DNA of 64,000 nucleotides from Cherax quadricarinatus (lineage: Eukaryota; Arthropoda; Malacostraca; Decapoda; Parastacidae), in NCBI RefSeq assembly GCF_038502225.1, contig NC_091298.1, positions 31,228,496 through 31,292,495 on the forward strand, in the 5' to 3' direction. Below the pieces are notes generated by a model. It made no database searches. It saw nothing but the letters and a program-made list of their open reading frames with translations, and was not told the origin of the DNA. Below, piece after piece: positions 25,088-36,167 of this stretch (position 1 is its first letter; every line of letters starts with the position of its first letter). A program made the position numbers and the translations under genes.

Positions 25088-25639
25088 TGATCTGGTCTGG
25101 TCTATCTTCTCATCTCCTGACTTCTTTACCTTTCCTAAATTTTATTGCCTTTCTTGTCTCCAGCTTAAGTGGTTTGATCCCGCAGGAATTTTGTCCTTGC
25201 CCCATGGGCCAGTAGTTCTCCCGCAGTGCTCCTCTTTCCTCTTGTTCTGGAAACGTTTCGCTAGTCACCGGCTAGCGAAACGTGTCCAGAATAAGATTCC
25301 CAAATGTTGCCCAAGACTCTCAACATTACACTCCGCTCTCTGCCCCTTTTTTCACTTCTACTGTTACTGTACCGTTACCATCTCCATTAACGCTGTACTA
25401 CTACTACTGCTACCTCTACTACTACCATTACCAGTTCTACTACTATAATATTATTCTCTCCTCCCATTCTGCCTCTCTTGTCCTCTACTTCCCTCTCGGA
25501 TATATTCTGACTCCCTTCCCATCGCGCTTCTCTGTGTTGGTCTAAGTCAGACCGAAACGCTGCGGTTACTTGTGTGTTATAGTTACGGTTCTGTGCCTTA
25601 TTATTCTTTAGAACATGTACATTGGTAAATAAAGTAGAG

Positions 25640-25956
25640 CACAGACCAGACATAATACAATCATTATATCTAAAATAACTTTCAGTCATGAATTTTATTT
25701 TAATTTGAGGATAAAAAATTTTGTAACTATTTTAAACATTGTTTCCTAATCTTATAACTTTAATATGCATTGACAGGTAGCTTAATATAAGGAACGTCTT
25801 TAGCAACTATGATTACTACTGTTGAGGGGTGACAATTTATTGGTTGGTAGACAGCAACCGCCCAGGGAGGTACTACCGTCCTGAAAAATGAGTGTAAAAC
25901 GGAAGCCTGTAATTGTTTTACATGATGGTAGGATTGCTGGTGTCCATTTTTCTGTC
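25640..25956. other. Unique intergenic DNA
   Basis: No feature recognised. Confidence 0.5.
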
Positions 25957-26300
25957 TCGTAAACATGCAAGGTTTCAGGTACGTCTTGCTTCTTCTACTT
26001 ACACTTAGGTCACACTACACATACATGCACAAGCATATATATACACACCCCGCTGGGTTTTCTTCTATTTTCTTACTAGTTCTTGTTCTCGTTGTTTATT
26101 TCCTTTTATCTCCATGGGGAAGTGGAACAGAAATCTTCCTCCGTAAGCCATGCGTGTTGTAAGAGGCGACTAAAATGCCAGGAGCAAGGGGCTAGTGACC
26201 CCTTCTCCTGTATATATTACTAAATGTAAAAGGAGAAACTTTCGTTTTTTCTTTTGGGCCACCCTGCTTCGGTGGGATACGGCCGGTGTGTTGAAAGAAA

Positions 26301-26304
<4 letters not shown>
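25957..26304 (+). mobile_element. Dispersed repeat sharing the RTE 3' terminus
   Basis: Runs from about GTAAACATGCAAGGTTTCAG through CCATGGGGAAGTGGAACAG and GTTGTAAGAGGCGACTAAAA to a terminal block GGCCACCCTGCTTCGGTGGG plus ATACGGCCGGTGTGTTGAAA, then (TA)n. The terminal block matches the 3' ends of RTE copies A1 and A3. No coding capacity. Either a SINE using the RTE machinery through a shared tail, or the extended 3' UTR of an RTE subfamily. The 5' boundary is approximate. Confidence 0.65.

Positions 26305-26366
<62 letters not shown>
26305..26366. repeat. (TA)n microsatellite
   Basis: TA dinucleotides between the RTE-tailed repeat and the foldback element. Confidence 0.97.
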
Positions 26367-26369
<3 letters not shown>

Positions 26370-26403
26370 ATAAGATCATAGTAAACAGGTGATATCAGAA
26401 TAT

Positions 26404-27076
26404 GCAAAACAACCACTGTGAAAGAATAGTGAAATTCCAAGCGTTTTCGTGACCTCTCACATTATCAAGGAATTATAAAAACTATACATCAAAGGAAGGC
26501 ATATAAAGGATCAAGACTACACCACAACACAGCAACACCTCACGCATGCATGACAACACCCGACTCTGTGAAACCCACCTAATACTCTACCCAAGAATTA
26601 AGGTTTGTTACTTGTTTAATGTATCATTAAATTCTTCCCAAATATTATTAAGTATAAATGAATCCAATTTATATAAACCAAGGGAAATATTCATATTTTC
26701 AAAACTACTTTTTATGAAACATGATTCAGTTATATTCCTCTCATGTTTCATAAAAAGCTGTTTTGAAAATAATGTGAATATTTCCATTGGTTTATATAAA
26801 TTGGATTCATTTATAATTAATAAAATTTGGGAGGAATTTAATGATACATTACACAGGTAATAAACCTTAATTCTTGGGTAAAGTATTAGGTGTGTTTCAC
26901 AGAGTCCTTTGTCTTCACGCATGTGTGAGGTGTTGCTTTGTTGTGGGATGTGATGGTGAGGTGTAGTCTTGACCCTTTATATGCCTTCCTTTGATGTATT
27001 GTTCTCATAGTTTCTTGATAATGTGAGAAATCACGAAGTGCTTAGAATGTCACTATTCCTTCACAGTGGTTGTTTT

Positions 27077-27079
<3 letters not shown>
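26404..27079. mobile_element. Foldback element with ~330-bp inverted arms
   Basis: Left arm from GCAAAACAACCACTGTGAAA (26404) to about 26724; right arm from about 26739 to TTTCACAGTGGTTGTTTTGC-like sequence at 27079. The loop is about 15 bp. The arms are highly similar but have several differences, so the predicted proteins on both strands nearly match. Near the ends, GTGAG...TCACGAAA (left arm, minus strand) resembles hammerhead stem II plus GAAA, weakly. Possibly a Penelope-type inverted terminal-repeat pair without a body. Confidence 0.75.
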
Positions 27080-27128
<49 letters not shown>

Positions 27129-27162
27129 ACACACATACACACATACACACATGCCAACCAGC
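27080..27162. repeat. (CA)n microsatellite
   Basis: CA dinucleotides with CATA interruptions immediately 5' of truncated CR1 copy B5. Confidence 0.95.
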
Positions 27163-28412
27163 ACGGATTCATGGAAGGCAAATCCTGTGTCACAAACCTT
27201 CTGGAGTTTTATGATAAAATGACAGAAGTAAGACACGAGAGAGAGGGGTGGGTTGATTGCATCTTCTTGGACTGCAAGAAGGCCTTTGACACAGTTCCTC
27301 ACAAGAGATTAGTGCAGAAGCTAGAGCATTAGGCGCATATAACAGGAAGGGCAATGCAATGGATCAGAGAATACCTGACAGGGAGGCAACAACGAGTCAT
27401 GGTACGTAATGATGTATCACAGTGGGCACCTGTGACGAGCGGGGTCCCACAGGGGTCGGTCCTAGGACCAGTGCTATTTTTGGTATATGTGAACGACGTG
27501 ATGGAAGGGTTAGACTCAGAAGTGTCCCTGTTTGCAGATGATGTGAAGTTAATGAGGAGAATTAAATCTGATGAGGACCAGGCAGGACTTCAAAGAGACC
27601 TGGACAGACTAGACACCTGGTCCAGCAAATGGCTTCTCGAATTTAATCCTGCCAAATGCAAAGTCATGAAGATAGGGGAAGGGCACAGAAGACCACAGAG
27701 TATAGGCTAGGTGGCCAAAGACTGCAAACCTCACTCAAGGAGAAAGATCTTGGGGTGAGTATAACACCGAGCATGTTTCCGGAAGCACACATCAATCAGA
27801 TAACTGCTGCAGCATATGGGCGCCTGGCAAACCTGAGAACAGCATTCCGATACCTTAGTAAGGAATCGTTCAAGACACTGTACACCGTGTATGTCAGGCC
27901 CATTCTGGAGTATGCAGCACCTGTTTGGAACCCGCACTTGATAAAGCACGTCAAGAAACTAGAGAAAGTACAAAGGTTTGCGACAAGGTTAGTTCCAGAG
28001 CTAAGGGGAATGTCCTATGAAGAAAGATTAAGGGAAATCGGCCTGACGACACTGGAGGACAGGAGGGTCAGGGGAGACATGATAACGACATATAAAATAC
28101 TGCGTGGAATAGACAAGGTGGACAAAGACAGGATGTTCCAGGGAGGGGACACAGAAACAAGAGGCCACAATTGGAAGTTGAAGACACAAATGAGTCAGAG
28201 AGATATTAGCAAGTATTTCTTCAGTCATAGAGTTGTAAGGCAGTGGAATAGCCTAGAAAATGACGTAGTGGAGGCAGGAACCATACACAGTTTTAAGACG
28301 AGGTTTGATAAAGCTCATGGAGCAGTGAGAGAGAGGGCCCAGTAGCAACCGGTGAAGAGGCGGGGCCAGGAGCTAAGACTCGACCTCTGCAGCCACAAAT
28401 AGGTGAGTACAC
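27163..28412 (+). pseudogene. CR1-type LINE relic B5 (RT palm to C-terminus)
   Basis: Starts after (CA)n in the RT (NQHGFMEGKSCVTNLLEFYD). FLDCKKAFDTVPHKR (near 27275), a stop near 27330, SGVPQGSVLGPVLFLVYVND and intact FADDVKLM (27354-27710), then the C-terminal domain in another frame (27690-28345): ITAAAYGRLANLRTAFRYLS, VRPILEYAAPVWNPH, TYKILRGIDKVDKDRMF, RVVRQWNSLENDVVEA. With only about one stop and one frameshift it is among the youngest copies. The tail is one AAATAGGTGAGTAC unit, then (CA)n. Confidence 0.88.
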
Positions 28413-28429
28413 ATACACATTCACACACA

Positions 28430-28507
<78 letters not shown>
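28413..28507. repeat. (CA)n microsatellite
   Basis: CA dinucleotides at the 3' end of CR1 copy B5, with a few substitutions near the element. Confidence 0.97.
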
Positions 28508-28509
<2 letters not shown>

Positions 28510-28513
<4 letters not shown>

Positions 28514-29300
28514 CGTGGAGGAGTCACGCGGTTTGAGCTCGTGTTTTGGTGGTAATTTCTGTCTGTGCCATAAGGAATAGAGTGTGGGATATAGGCGTGT
28601 GCACGCATAAGAATGCATATAATCACTTAAGCCCCGATAAAAGGAAATATAAGTGATCACAGAAAGGAAAACAAAGGAAATATTGGCTGAGTGTTTAGTG
28701 GAGGCAGTTGGAAGGGTGAACGGTTGTGTCAGGCCTAAATAGTGTTGCCATAATAACGCTGTGGGGTATTTGAAGAATAAGTGCGACTCAAGACCAGGGA
28801 GATAAGAGATATGTATAGATGTGTCAGTAAATACAGTGAGTGAGTGAAAAAAATTAGAAGAGCTAGAGACTATAGTGCATACAGGAAGTTAGTGGAAAAA
28901 TTACCGAGAAGCATCAAACTTCTTCAACTTCTGGGACAGGACAGACCCGCAACGTTACTCCACTGCCAGCCGCAAGTAATATTCACCTAGTTTGAGTTGC
29001 ATGGGTTCAATAGTAGCTGTCTCTAGCTGGAATTGGGGGTCACTCTCCTCGAGCTATCAGAATTAGAATAAGCAGCATTTACTGGCATTTAATAGAATTT
29101 AGAGGTAGCGGCATATAGGCGAAGCCTGGTGTATTTATTTTTTAACGTAATTTTAAACGCATAAGACAATACAGTGGGAACCAAGAGATCAGGTACATAT
29201 ACAATACATATGTAGTACATACATGGGAAATAAGGACTGTTTACATAAACACATGCACACACGCTTGGTGAGAACAGCACTGCTGTTAGGCACTTGAATA
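28510..29300. other. Unique intergenic DNA
   Basis: No gene or repeat family recognised. Confidence 0.5.
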
Positions 29301-29303
29301 GCT

Positions 29304-29307
<4 letters not shown>

Positions 29308-29363
<56 letters not shown>

Positions 29364-29484
29364 CACACACACACATATGCACACACACACATGCACACAC
29401 ACACATATGCACACACACACATATGCACACACACACATATGCACACACACACACATGCACACACACACATGCACACACACACAT

Positions 29485-29563
<79 letters not shown>

Positions 29564-29590
29564 GACACACACACACACACACACACACAG
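29308..29590. repeat. Compound (CA)n / (ACACATGC, ACACATATGC) microsatellite
   Basis: (CA)n with an inner block (29361-29487) in which ATG or ATATG interruptions recur every 14-18 bp, i.e. a higher-order repeat. It lies upstream of the most complete CR1 copy. Confidence 0.95.
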
Positions 29591-29639
29591 GATTTTACAC
29601 CTTCCTGTGAAGTGACCCTATAACCCTTCCTTTTCCCCC

Positions 29640-29666
29640 CATCTCTCTCCCTCTCTCCTCTCTCTT

Positions 29667-29698
<32 letters not shown>

Positions 29699-29925
29699 GC
29701 TCTGTCTCCCTTTCTCTCATCCTCTCTTCCTCTCACTCTCTCTTTCTCCCTCTCTTCCTCTCTTACTCTCTTCCTCTTCTTTTTTCTCTCTCTTCCCTTG
29801 TCACTCTCCCCTCTCTCTTACCTTTCTCACTTTCTCCCCCTTTTTTCCCTTCTTTTCCCCTCCTCCTAGGCTCCCTATCTCTCACTCTCTCCCCCTTTTT
29901 CTTTTTCTCTTTCTCTCTCTTTCAT
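29640..29925. repeat. (CT)-rich low-complexity tract
   Basis: CT/TCTC-rich strand, purine-pyrimidine asymmetric, immediately upstream of the CR1 ORF1 start. Confidence 0.85.
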
Positions 29926-29932
29926 TAAAAAA

Positions 29933-30850
29933 AATGGTTGGGACTTGCAGGAATCAGGGATCAGATGACAATGGTACTGGTAGGGAGGAATGGATGGAGG
30001 AACAGTGGAAAAGGATAGAGCAAAAATGGGAGAGAAAATTAGGAGAGCTTTCTGAAAAAAATGGATAAAGAGCTCTCTGTGAAATCGGAAAAGAGGTTGG
30101 AGAAGGAGACGAAGAATTGGGAGGCACAAGTCTAATCTGCAGTAGCCAGGGTAAAGGTCCTAGAATTTGAGGTAAACAGGCTGAAGCAAGTCTCAGGGGT
30201 AGTGACCAGAGAAGACACACCATACGATGATGAGAGGCTGAACAGGAAGGAAGGAGATATGAATTATGCTAAGGTCATATCAGCCTGCAAAGAAGGGCCA
30301 GGGAGTGGAAGGGAAGAGCAGATGGGTGCAGATGGAGAGGGAGATAGGTCGAATGCTGAGGCACAACCATGCTACCAAGAGCCACTGGAAAAATCAAGGG
30401 AGAAAATGACCACATACAGACAGGAACCAGAGTCACAGAGGGAGAGGCAATGGGAGGAGGAAAGAGCAAAATCAGTGATTATCCATGGGCTTCGGGAGAG
30501 AGAGGAAAGGACACACACTGAAAGCCGGCAGGAAGATTGAGAAAATCATCACGGAAATACGGGGAGAAGACATGGACGAGATTGTAAATTTTCAGAGAAT
30601 AGGGGGGTACTTGAAGGGGAGAAACCGACCGATCAAGCTGATTCTCAGGACAGAAACAGTGCAGAACAGGATCCTCCAAGAGAAACCACGGTTGAAAAGT
30701 TCGGAAGAGTACAAGAAGGTGTTCCTAGACAGAGACAGAACACAGAGAGACAGCAGCTGAGGGAGAGGACAAAAAAGCGAAAGGAGCTAGGAAAGGAGAC
30801 AAGGATGGAACCAGCAGAGGTCAGTCAGAGCAGAACAGAGCAGCAAGGGC
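29933..30850 (+). pseudogene. CR1 ORF1 (RNA-binding protein), copy B6, frameshifted
   Basis: An ATG at 29933 opens MVGTCRNQGSDDNGTGREEW and a Lys/Glu-rich, coiled-coil-like segment (EEQWKRIEQKWERKLGELSE). A frameshift in the A run near 30055 and a stop near 30133 follow. A second segment (30202-30540) ends SVIIHGLREREERTHTE, and a third frame (30485-30760) gives VNFQRIGGYLKGRNRPIKL, then LKSSEEYKKVFLDRDRT. The order coiled coil, RRM-like fold, basic C-terminus is that of CR1/L1-type ORF1 RNA chaperones. It precedes ORF2, as expected for a near full-length copy. Confidence 0.72.
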
Positions 30851-31001
30851 AAGCACACACACAACTATCCTCAGAACCCCTCAACCTATCACACCATCCC
30901 AACACAATACAATCCATACCCACAGCTTCCACCCAACCCCCAACCATAGAATCCCACAGTATGCTACCAGGTCTCCCACCCCCACAGGCCCCCAAACCAC
31001 A

Positions 31002-33869
31002 GTGTTGGAAAGGAAACTGAAGGTATGGTACACAAACGCTGATGGAATAACAAACAAGTGGGAGGAGTGGCACGAAAGAGTCAAAGAGGCATCACCAGAC
31101 ATCATAGCGATCACAGAAACCAAGCTTACAGGTATGATAACAGATGCCATCTTTCCAGCGGGATACCAGATCCTGAGAAAAGGCAGAAGGAACAGGGGGG
31201 GTGGAGGAGTGGCATTGCTGATCAAACACCGATGGAATTTTGATGAACTGGAGAGAGGAGACAGCAGAGAAGAAAGTGATTACATAGCGGGAACGCTTCA
31301 CTCTGGTGGTCCCAAGGTGATAATTGCAGTGATGTATAACCCACCACAGAACAGCAGGAGGCCAAGGCAAGAGTATCACGAGAGCAATAGAGCGATGGTT
31401 GACACACTGGCTGCAGTGGCCAGAAGAGCTCATGCATGCAGGGCAAAGCTCCTGATCATGGGCGACTTTAACCACAGGGAGATCGAATGGGAGAACTTGG
31501 AGCCACATGGGGCCAAGATACATGGAGGGCTAAGATGATGGAGGTGGTACTGGAAAACTTCATGTACCAACACGTAAGGGACACTACAAGAGAGAGAGGA
31601 GAGGATGAACCAGCAAGACTGGACTTAGTGTTCACCTTGAGTAGTGCAGATATTGAGGACATCACATATGAAAGACCCCTTGGGGCCAGCGATCATGTGG
31701 TTTTGAGCTTCGAATACACAGTAGAGCTACAAGTGGAGGGGGAAGCAGGAAGGCCAGGATAAATGAAACCAAACTACAGGAAAGGGGACTACACAGGAAT
31801 GAGGAACTTCCTGAATGAGGTTCAGTGGGACAGAGAACTGGCAGGGAAGCCAGTTAATGAGATAATGGAATATGTAGCAACAGTGTGCAAGGAGGCTGAG
31901 GAGTGGTTTTTACCCAAGGGTAACAGGAATAATCAAAAAGCCAGGATGAGCCCATGGTTCACCCAAAGATGCAAGGAGGCAAAAACCAAGTGTGCTAGGG
32001 AATGAAAGAAATATAGAAGGCAAAGGACCCAGGAGAATAAGGAGAGCAGTCGTAGAGCCAGAAACGAATATGCACAGATAAGAAGGGAGGCCCAACGTCA
32101 ATATGAAAACGACATAGCAGCAAAAGCCAAATCTGACCCAAAGCTGTTATACAGCCACATCAGGAAGAAAACAACCGTTAAGGACAAGGTAATCAGGCTA
32201 AGGAAGGAAGGAGGAGAGACAACAACAAATGACCGTGAAGTATGTGAGGAACTCAACAAGAGATTCAAAGAAGTGTTCACAGAGGAGACAGAAGGGGCTC
32301 CAGAATATCGGAGAGGTGGGGTACACCACCATGTGCTGGACACAGTACACACAACCGAGGAAGAAGTGAAGAGGCTTCTGAGTGAGCTAGATACCTCAAA
32401 GGCAATGGGGCCAGATAACATCTCTCCATGGGTCCTGAGAGAGGGAGCAGAGGCGCTATGTGTACCCCTAACAACAATATTCAATACATCTATCGAAACA
32501 GGGAGATTGCCTGAGGCATGGAAGACAGCAAATGTGGTCCCAATCTTTAAAAAAGGAGACAGACATGAAGCACTAAACTACAGACCAGTGTCACTGACAT
32601 GTATAGCATGCAAAATCATGGAAAAGATTGTCAGGAGAAGAATGGTGGAACATCTAGAAAGGAATGATCTCATCACCAGCAGCCAACATGGTTTCAGAGA
32701 TGGGAAATCCTGTGTCACAAACCTACTGGAGTTCTATGACATGGTGACAGCAGTAAGACAAGAGAGAGAGGGGTGGGTGGATTGCATTTTCTTGGACTGC
32801 AAGAAGGCTTTTGACACAGTACCACACAAGAGATTAGTGCAAAAACTGGAGGACCAAGCAGGGATAACAGGGAAGGCACTGCAATGGATCATGGAATACT
32901 TGTCAGGAAGACAGCAGCGAGAAATGGTATGTGGCGAGGTGTCAGAGTGGGCACCTGTGACCAGCGGGGTCCCACAGGGGTCAGTCCTAGGACCAGTGCT
33001 GTTTCTGGTATTTGTGAACGACATGACGGAAGGAATAAACTCCGAGGTGTCCCTGTTTGCAGAGGACGTGAAGTTGATGAGAAGAGTTCATTCGATCGAA
33101 GACCAGGCAGAAATACAAAGGGATCTGGACAGGCTGCAGACCTGGTCCAGCAATTGGCTCCTGGAGTTCAATCCCACCAAGTGCAAAGTCATGAGGATTG
33201 GGGAAGGGCAAAGAAGACCGCAGACGGAGTACAGTCTAGGGGGGCCAGAGACTACAAAGGTCACTCAAGGAAAAAGATCTTGGGGTGAGTGTAACACCAG
33301 GCACATCTCCTGAAGCGCACATCAACCAAATAACTGCCGCAGCATATGGGCGCCTGGCAAACCTCAGAACAGCATTCCGACATCTTAATAAGGAATCGTT
33401 CAGGACCCTGTACACCGTGTACGTTAGGCCCATATTAGAGTATGCGGCACCAGTTTGGAACCCACACCTAGCCAAGCATGTAAAGAAACTAGAAAAAGTG
33501 CAAAGGTTTGCAACAAGATTAGTCCCAGAGTTAAGAGGTATGTCCTATGAGGAGAGGTTAAGGGAAATCAACCTGACGACACTGGAGCACAGGAGAGATA
33601 GAGGGGACATGATAACGACTTACAAAATACTGAGAGGAATTGACAAGGTGGACAAAAACAGGATGTTCCAGAGACTGGATACAGCAACACGGGGACACAG
33701 TTGGAAGCTGAAGACACAGATGAATCAAAGGAATGTTAGGAAGTATTTCTTCAGCCACAGAGTAGTCAGGAAGTGGAATAGTTTGGGAAGCGATGTAGTG
33801 GAGGCAGGATCCATACATAGCTTTAAGCAGAGGTACGATAAAGCTCATGGTTCAGGGAGAGTGACCTAG
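31002..33869 (+). pseudogene. CR1 ORF2 (endonuclease-RT), copy B6, most complete
   Basis: Starts LERKLKVWYTNADGITNKWEEW. Endonuclease motifs: ITETKLTG, GGGGVALLIKHRWNF, VIIAVMYNPPQN, IMGDFNHREIEWENL, then a frameshift near 31500 and ARLDLVF, LGASDHVVL. A stop near 31760 and another near 32003 follow. RT in a 346-codon frame (32273-33313): KAMGPDNISPWVL, NQ/SQHGFRDGKSCVTNL, FLDCKKAFDTVPHKR, SGVPQGSVLGPVLF. The catalytic FADD reads FAED. After a frameshift near 33260 the C-terminal domain runs to 33869 (YVRPILEYAAPVWNPH, TYKILRGIDKVDKNRMF, RKYFFSHRVVRKWNSL). Complete in extent but inactivated. Confidence 0.88.
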
Positions 33870-33950
33870 TAGCGACGAGTGAAGAGGCGGGGCCAGGAGC
33901 TCGGACTCGACCCCTGCAACCTCAACTAGGTGAGTAACTAGGTGAGTACG

Positions 33951-33952
<2 letters not shown>
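33870..33952 (+). other. 3' UTR and tail of CR1 copy B6
   Basis: GGCGGGGCCAGGAGCTCGGA, CGACCCCTGCAACCTC, then AACTAGGTGAGT and AACTAGGTGAGTAC, followed by (CA)n and (TA)n. The AACTAGGTGAGTAC form is the closest tail variant to the 53-58 kb minisatellite unit. Confidence 0.85.
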
Positions 33953-34049
<97 letters not shown>

Positions 34050-34062
34050 TTATATATATAAT
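33953..34062. repeat. (CA)n followed by (TA)n
   Basis: Compound dinucleotide tract between CR1 copy B6 and TIR element copy 6. Confidence 0.97.
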
Positions 34063-34449
34063 GTCGTGCCGAATATGTAAAACTTGCGATCTTGGCTTAA
34101 ATATCAACGCTCATCTTGCCATATAAGACAAGCGAAAATTTGTGTATGCAATAATTTCGCGAAAATCATTCTGAACCTAACGGAAAAAATATATTTCATT
34201 GTGTTTGTTTAGTATTAAATTATTGTAAACTTATCTAAAATATATTTAGTTGGGTTAGGCTAAAATAAATTGTTGCTGTTATAATAAGGTTAGGTAAGTT
34301 TTCTAAGTTCCTATTCGTGTAAAATTATAATTTTTTACATCAACATTAATGAAAAAATATATCTTTAAAGGTATAAGAGAAAATTTAAGAAAGGACTTAA
34401 TTTTAAATGAGTTCTTGCTAATTGACCAGTTTTACATATTCGGCACGAC
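34063..34449 (+). mobile_element. TIR element, copy 6
   Basis: 387 bp with both TIRs. Next to the left TIR the ATGTAAAAC end sequence replaces the usual GGCAGAAC, so both ends look alike (terminal conversion between the two ends). Confidence 0.85.
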
Positions 34450-34462
34450 ACACACACACACA

Positions 34463-34525
<63 letters not shown>
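34450..34525. repeat. (CA)n and (TA)n
   Basis: Short CA run then TA dinucleotides 3' of TIR element copy 6. Confidence 0.95.
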
Positions 34526-34527
<2 letters not shown>

Positions 34528-34617
34528 CAAAGGTACTGTATGTTCAACACCTCATAATAATATCATAGGTGAGTGTGAGTCGTTCATTGGTTAGGGATAG
34601 CAGATCTGTATAAAATT

Positions 34618-34698
34618 TTGACGAATTTGGGTTGCTGTATAGCCCTTTTGGCTTAGCGCTTCTTTTTGATTATAATAATAATAATTGACGAATTTGGG
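34618..34698 (+). mobile_element. Ultra-short retroposon copy 3 with 14-bp TSD
   Basis: TTGACGAATTTGGG at 34618-34631 and 34685-34698 brackets a 53-bp insert starting TTGCTGTATAGCCC, with GGCTTAGCGCTTC and an (ATA)n tail. Same unit and same 5' start as at 587 and 24852. Confidence 0.92.
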
Positions 34699-34699
34699 A

Positions 34700-35041
34700 T
34701 ATATTCAGCGTGTGGTGTGTATGTTTCTAGTTAGGTCACGACAGTCTCCCTGCGTCACTCGTCTGCAGCATCAAGTTTTTAACAGCTGCCTTCATCTTTA
34801 GCTGAGCCTGGAGTCTGCGGCTTAAACCAGAGTCGTCTGCCAGTGCCTAACTTGTGTTGTCTGATATTCCTTCGAGTTGTTGAGGTGGAAATTGTCTGAG
34901 TTTATTCACAACCAGCTTGCAAGTCAGCAAGGCAGCAAGCCAGCCAACAGTAAGCCAGACCTGTTTTAATACCGATGAGACTTCTGACAACCGGACTGGA
35001 GAGCTAGAGCTTCACCAATCAACTGATGATACTCTTCCCAG

Positions 35042-35080
<39 letters not shown>

Positions 35081-35380
35081 GCCTTAGGTACCCCACTCGA
35101 ATAATTAAGATTACCCTACCGGGCTGTGTTGTGTTGTCAAGGTGCAGCTAAGGTATTCCACCATAGGATATAACTTCATAAGCTCCTTAAATTATTAGAT
35201 TTGTCTCAGTCTACCGTAGAAAACCTACCTACATGAAGGGACACATGTTCCTCAACTGATGTTAACACAATTGACAAGGCTTGGCATATCCACATTGAGA
35301 TTAACCCAAAAACAAATACATGGTGGAAATCTGTCAGCACTAGGACCACACAGGTAGACAGAGCTCAAAACACTATATCT
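34700..35380. other. Intergenic DNA with (AG)n tract
   Basis: Mostly unique. An (AG)n run lies at 35046-35078. It precedes the gag-like remnant and could include that element's 5' UTR, which I cannot demonstrate. Confidence 0.45.
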
Positions 35381-35549
35381 GAAATTTCTAATACAACTTA
35401 TTTGCCATTGTAGACGGAACAGAACCATTTCCCAGCAACGAAGAAAGCCTTGGATCTGTCAACTTTCCTTTAACACCTGAAAGTATACCTGACATCACTG
35501 CTCCAACACCTGAAAGTAGTGCTCCATCTGCTGAGAGATTGGTACAGTT

Positions 35550-35960
35550 AATAATAATCAGGTAATTCGAACTACACCAGAACATGTGCTGGACCAAAGC
35601 ACGAACAGTATGGATATACCCGATAGAGCTGAGCGAGGTCGTGATAAAGGGCATGGAAGAGGACGTGGAAGAGAAAGAGGTAGCCATAAAAACAGCCGTC
35701 TCACCTATCTTTAACACAGTCTCAGGAAAATGCTCATCAGGTACATAACCATCAGGCTCACCAGCAGCAGAACCTACGGAGAAATCAGCTGCTGATTCAG
35801 AAGCGAAACACAAGAGGTACAGGAAATAGGAATCCACCATCTCAGGCACCTAGGCAGGGCGCTCACTGCCACCGATGCAAACCACTAACAACTGCCTGTA
35901 AGATACTATATGCAGTTACTGCCACAAGAGAGGACATCAGGAAGACCATTGACGTAAAAA
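35550..35960 (+). pseudogene. Gag-like ORF1 of a second LINE type, zinc knuckle broken by a stop
   Basis: + frames give an Arg/Gly-rich stretch (near 35620-35690) and, near 35870-35955, a CHRC segment followed by CSYCHKRGHQEDH. This is a CCHC zinc knuckle (C-x2-C-x4-H-x4-C) whose last Cys codon is TGA. Such knuckles occur in ORF1 proteins of Jockey/I-type LINEs and in Gag proteins. It lies 200 bp upstream of an endonuclease ORF, consistent with ORF1 of that element. Other frameshifts are present. Confidence 0.55.
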
Positions 35961-36167
35961 AATTACTTTACAGAGAGGAACACAAGTTCATTAAAAATTT
36001 GTTCTCAGAACAAACCAGCTGGATCTCAGAACTGGTAAACATATTTACACGCCATCCGGCTAGCTACTCCTATCTGCAGGTTGTTTTGTTCCTTATATAA
36101 AACTGCCCCGGTGTCCTGCTTGTCTTAATGGCAGCACCTTACACACCCATCAACTCCACTTGAAGAC

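Larger units (their letters stand above)
24009..25620 (+). mobile_element. Penelope-like element remnant with inverted terminal segments
   Basis: The left part (about 24045-24240) resembles the inverted complement of the right part (about 25385-25560). Both hold a short CTA/TAG-rich stretch and a hairpin followed by GAAAC: GTCGGACCGAAA on the minus strand near 24061-24072, and GGTCT/AGACC then GAAAC at 25539-25558. Between them lies a decayed RT end and GIY-YIG endonuclease reading + . Inverted flanking terminal repeats, GIY-YIG after the RT and hammerhead-like motifs are together typical of Penelope-like elements. Another hairpin, CGTTTCGCTAG/CTAGCGAAACG, lies at 25254-25282. Confidence 0.7.

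Noticed and set aside
26546..26922. Two nearly identical 104-residue proteins on opposite strands
   Set aside because: They are the mirror images of the two arms of a foldback; neither resembles a known protein.
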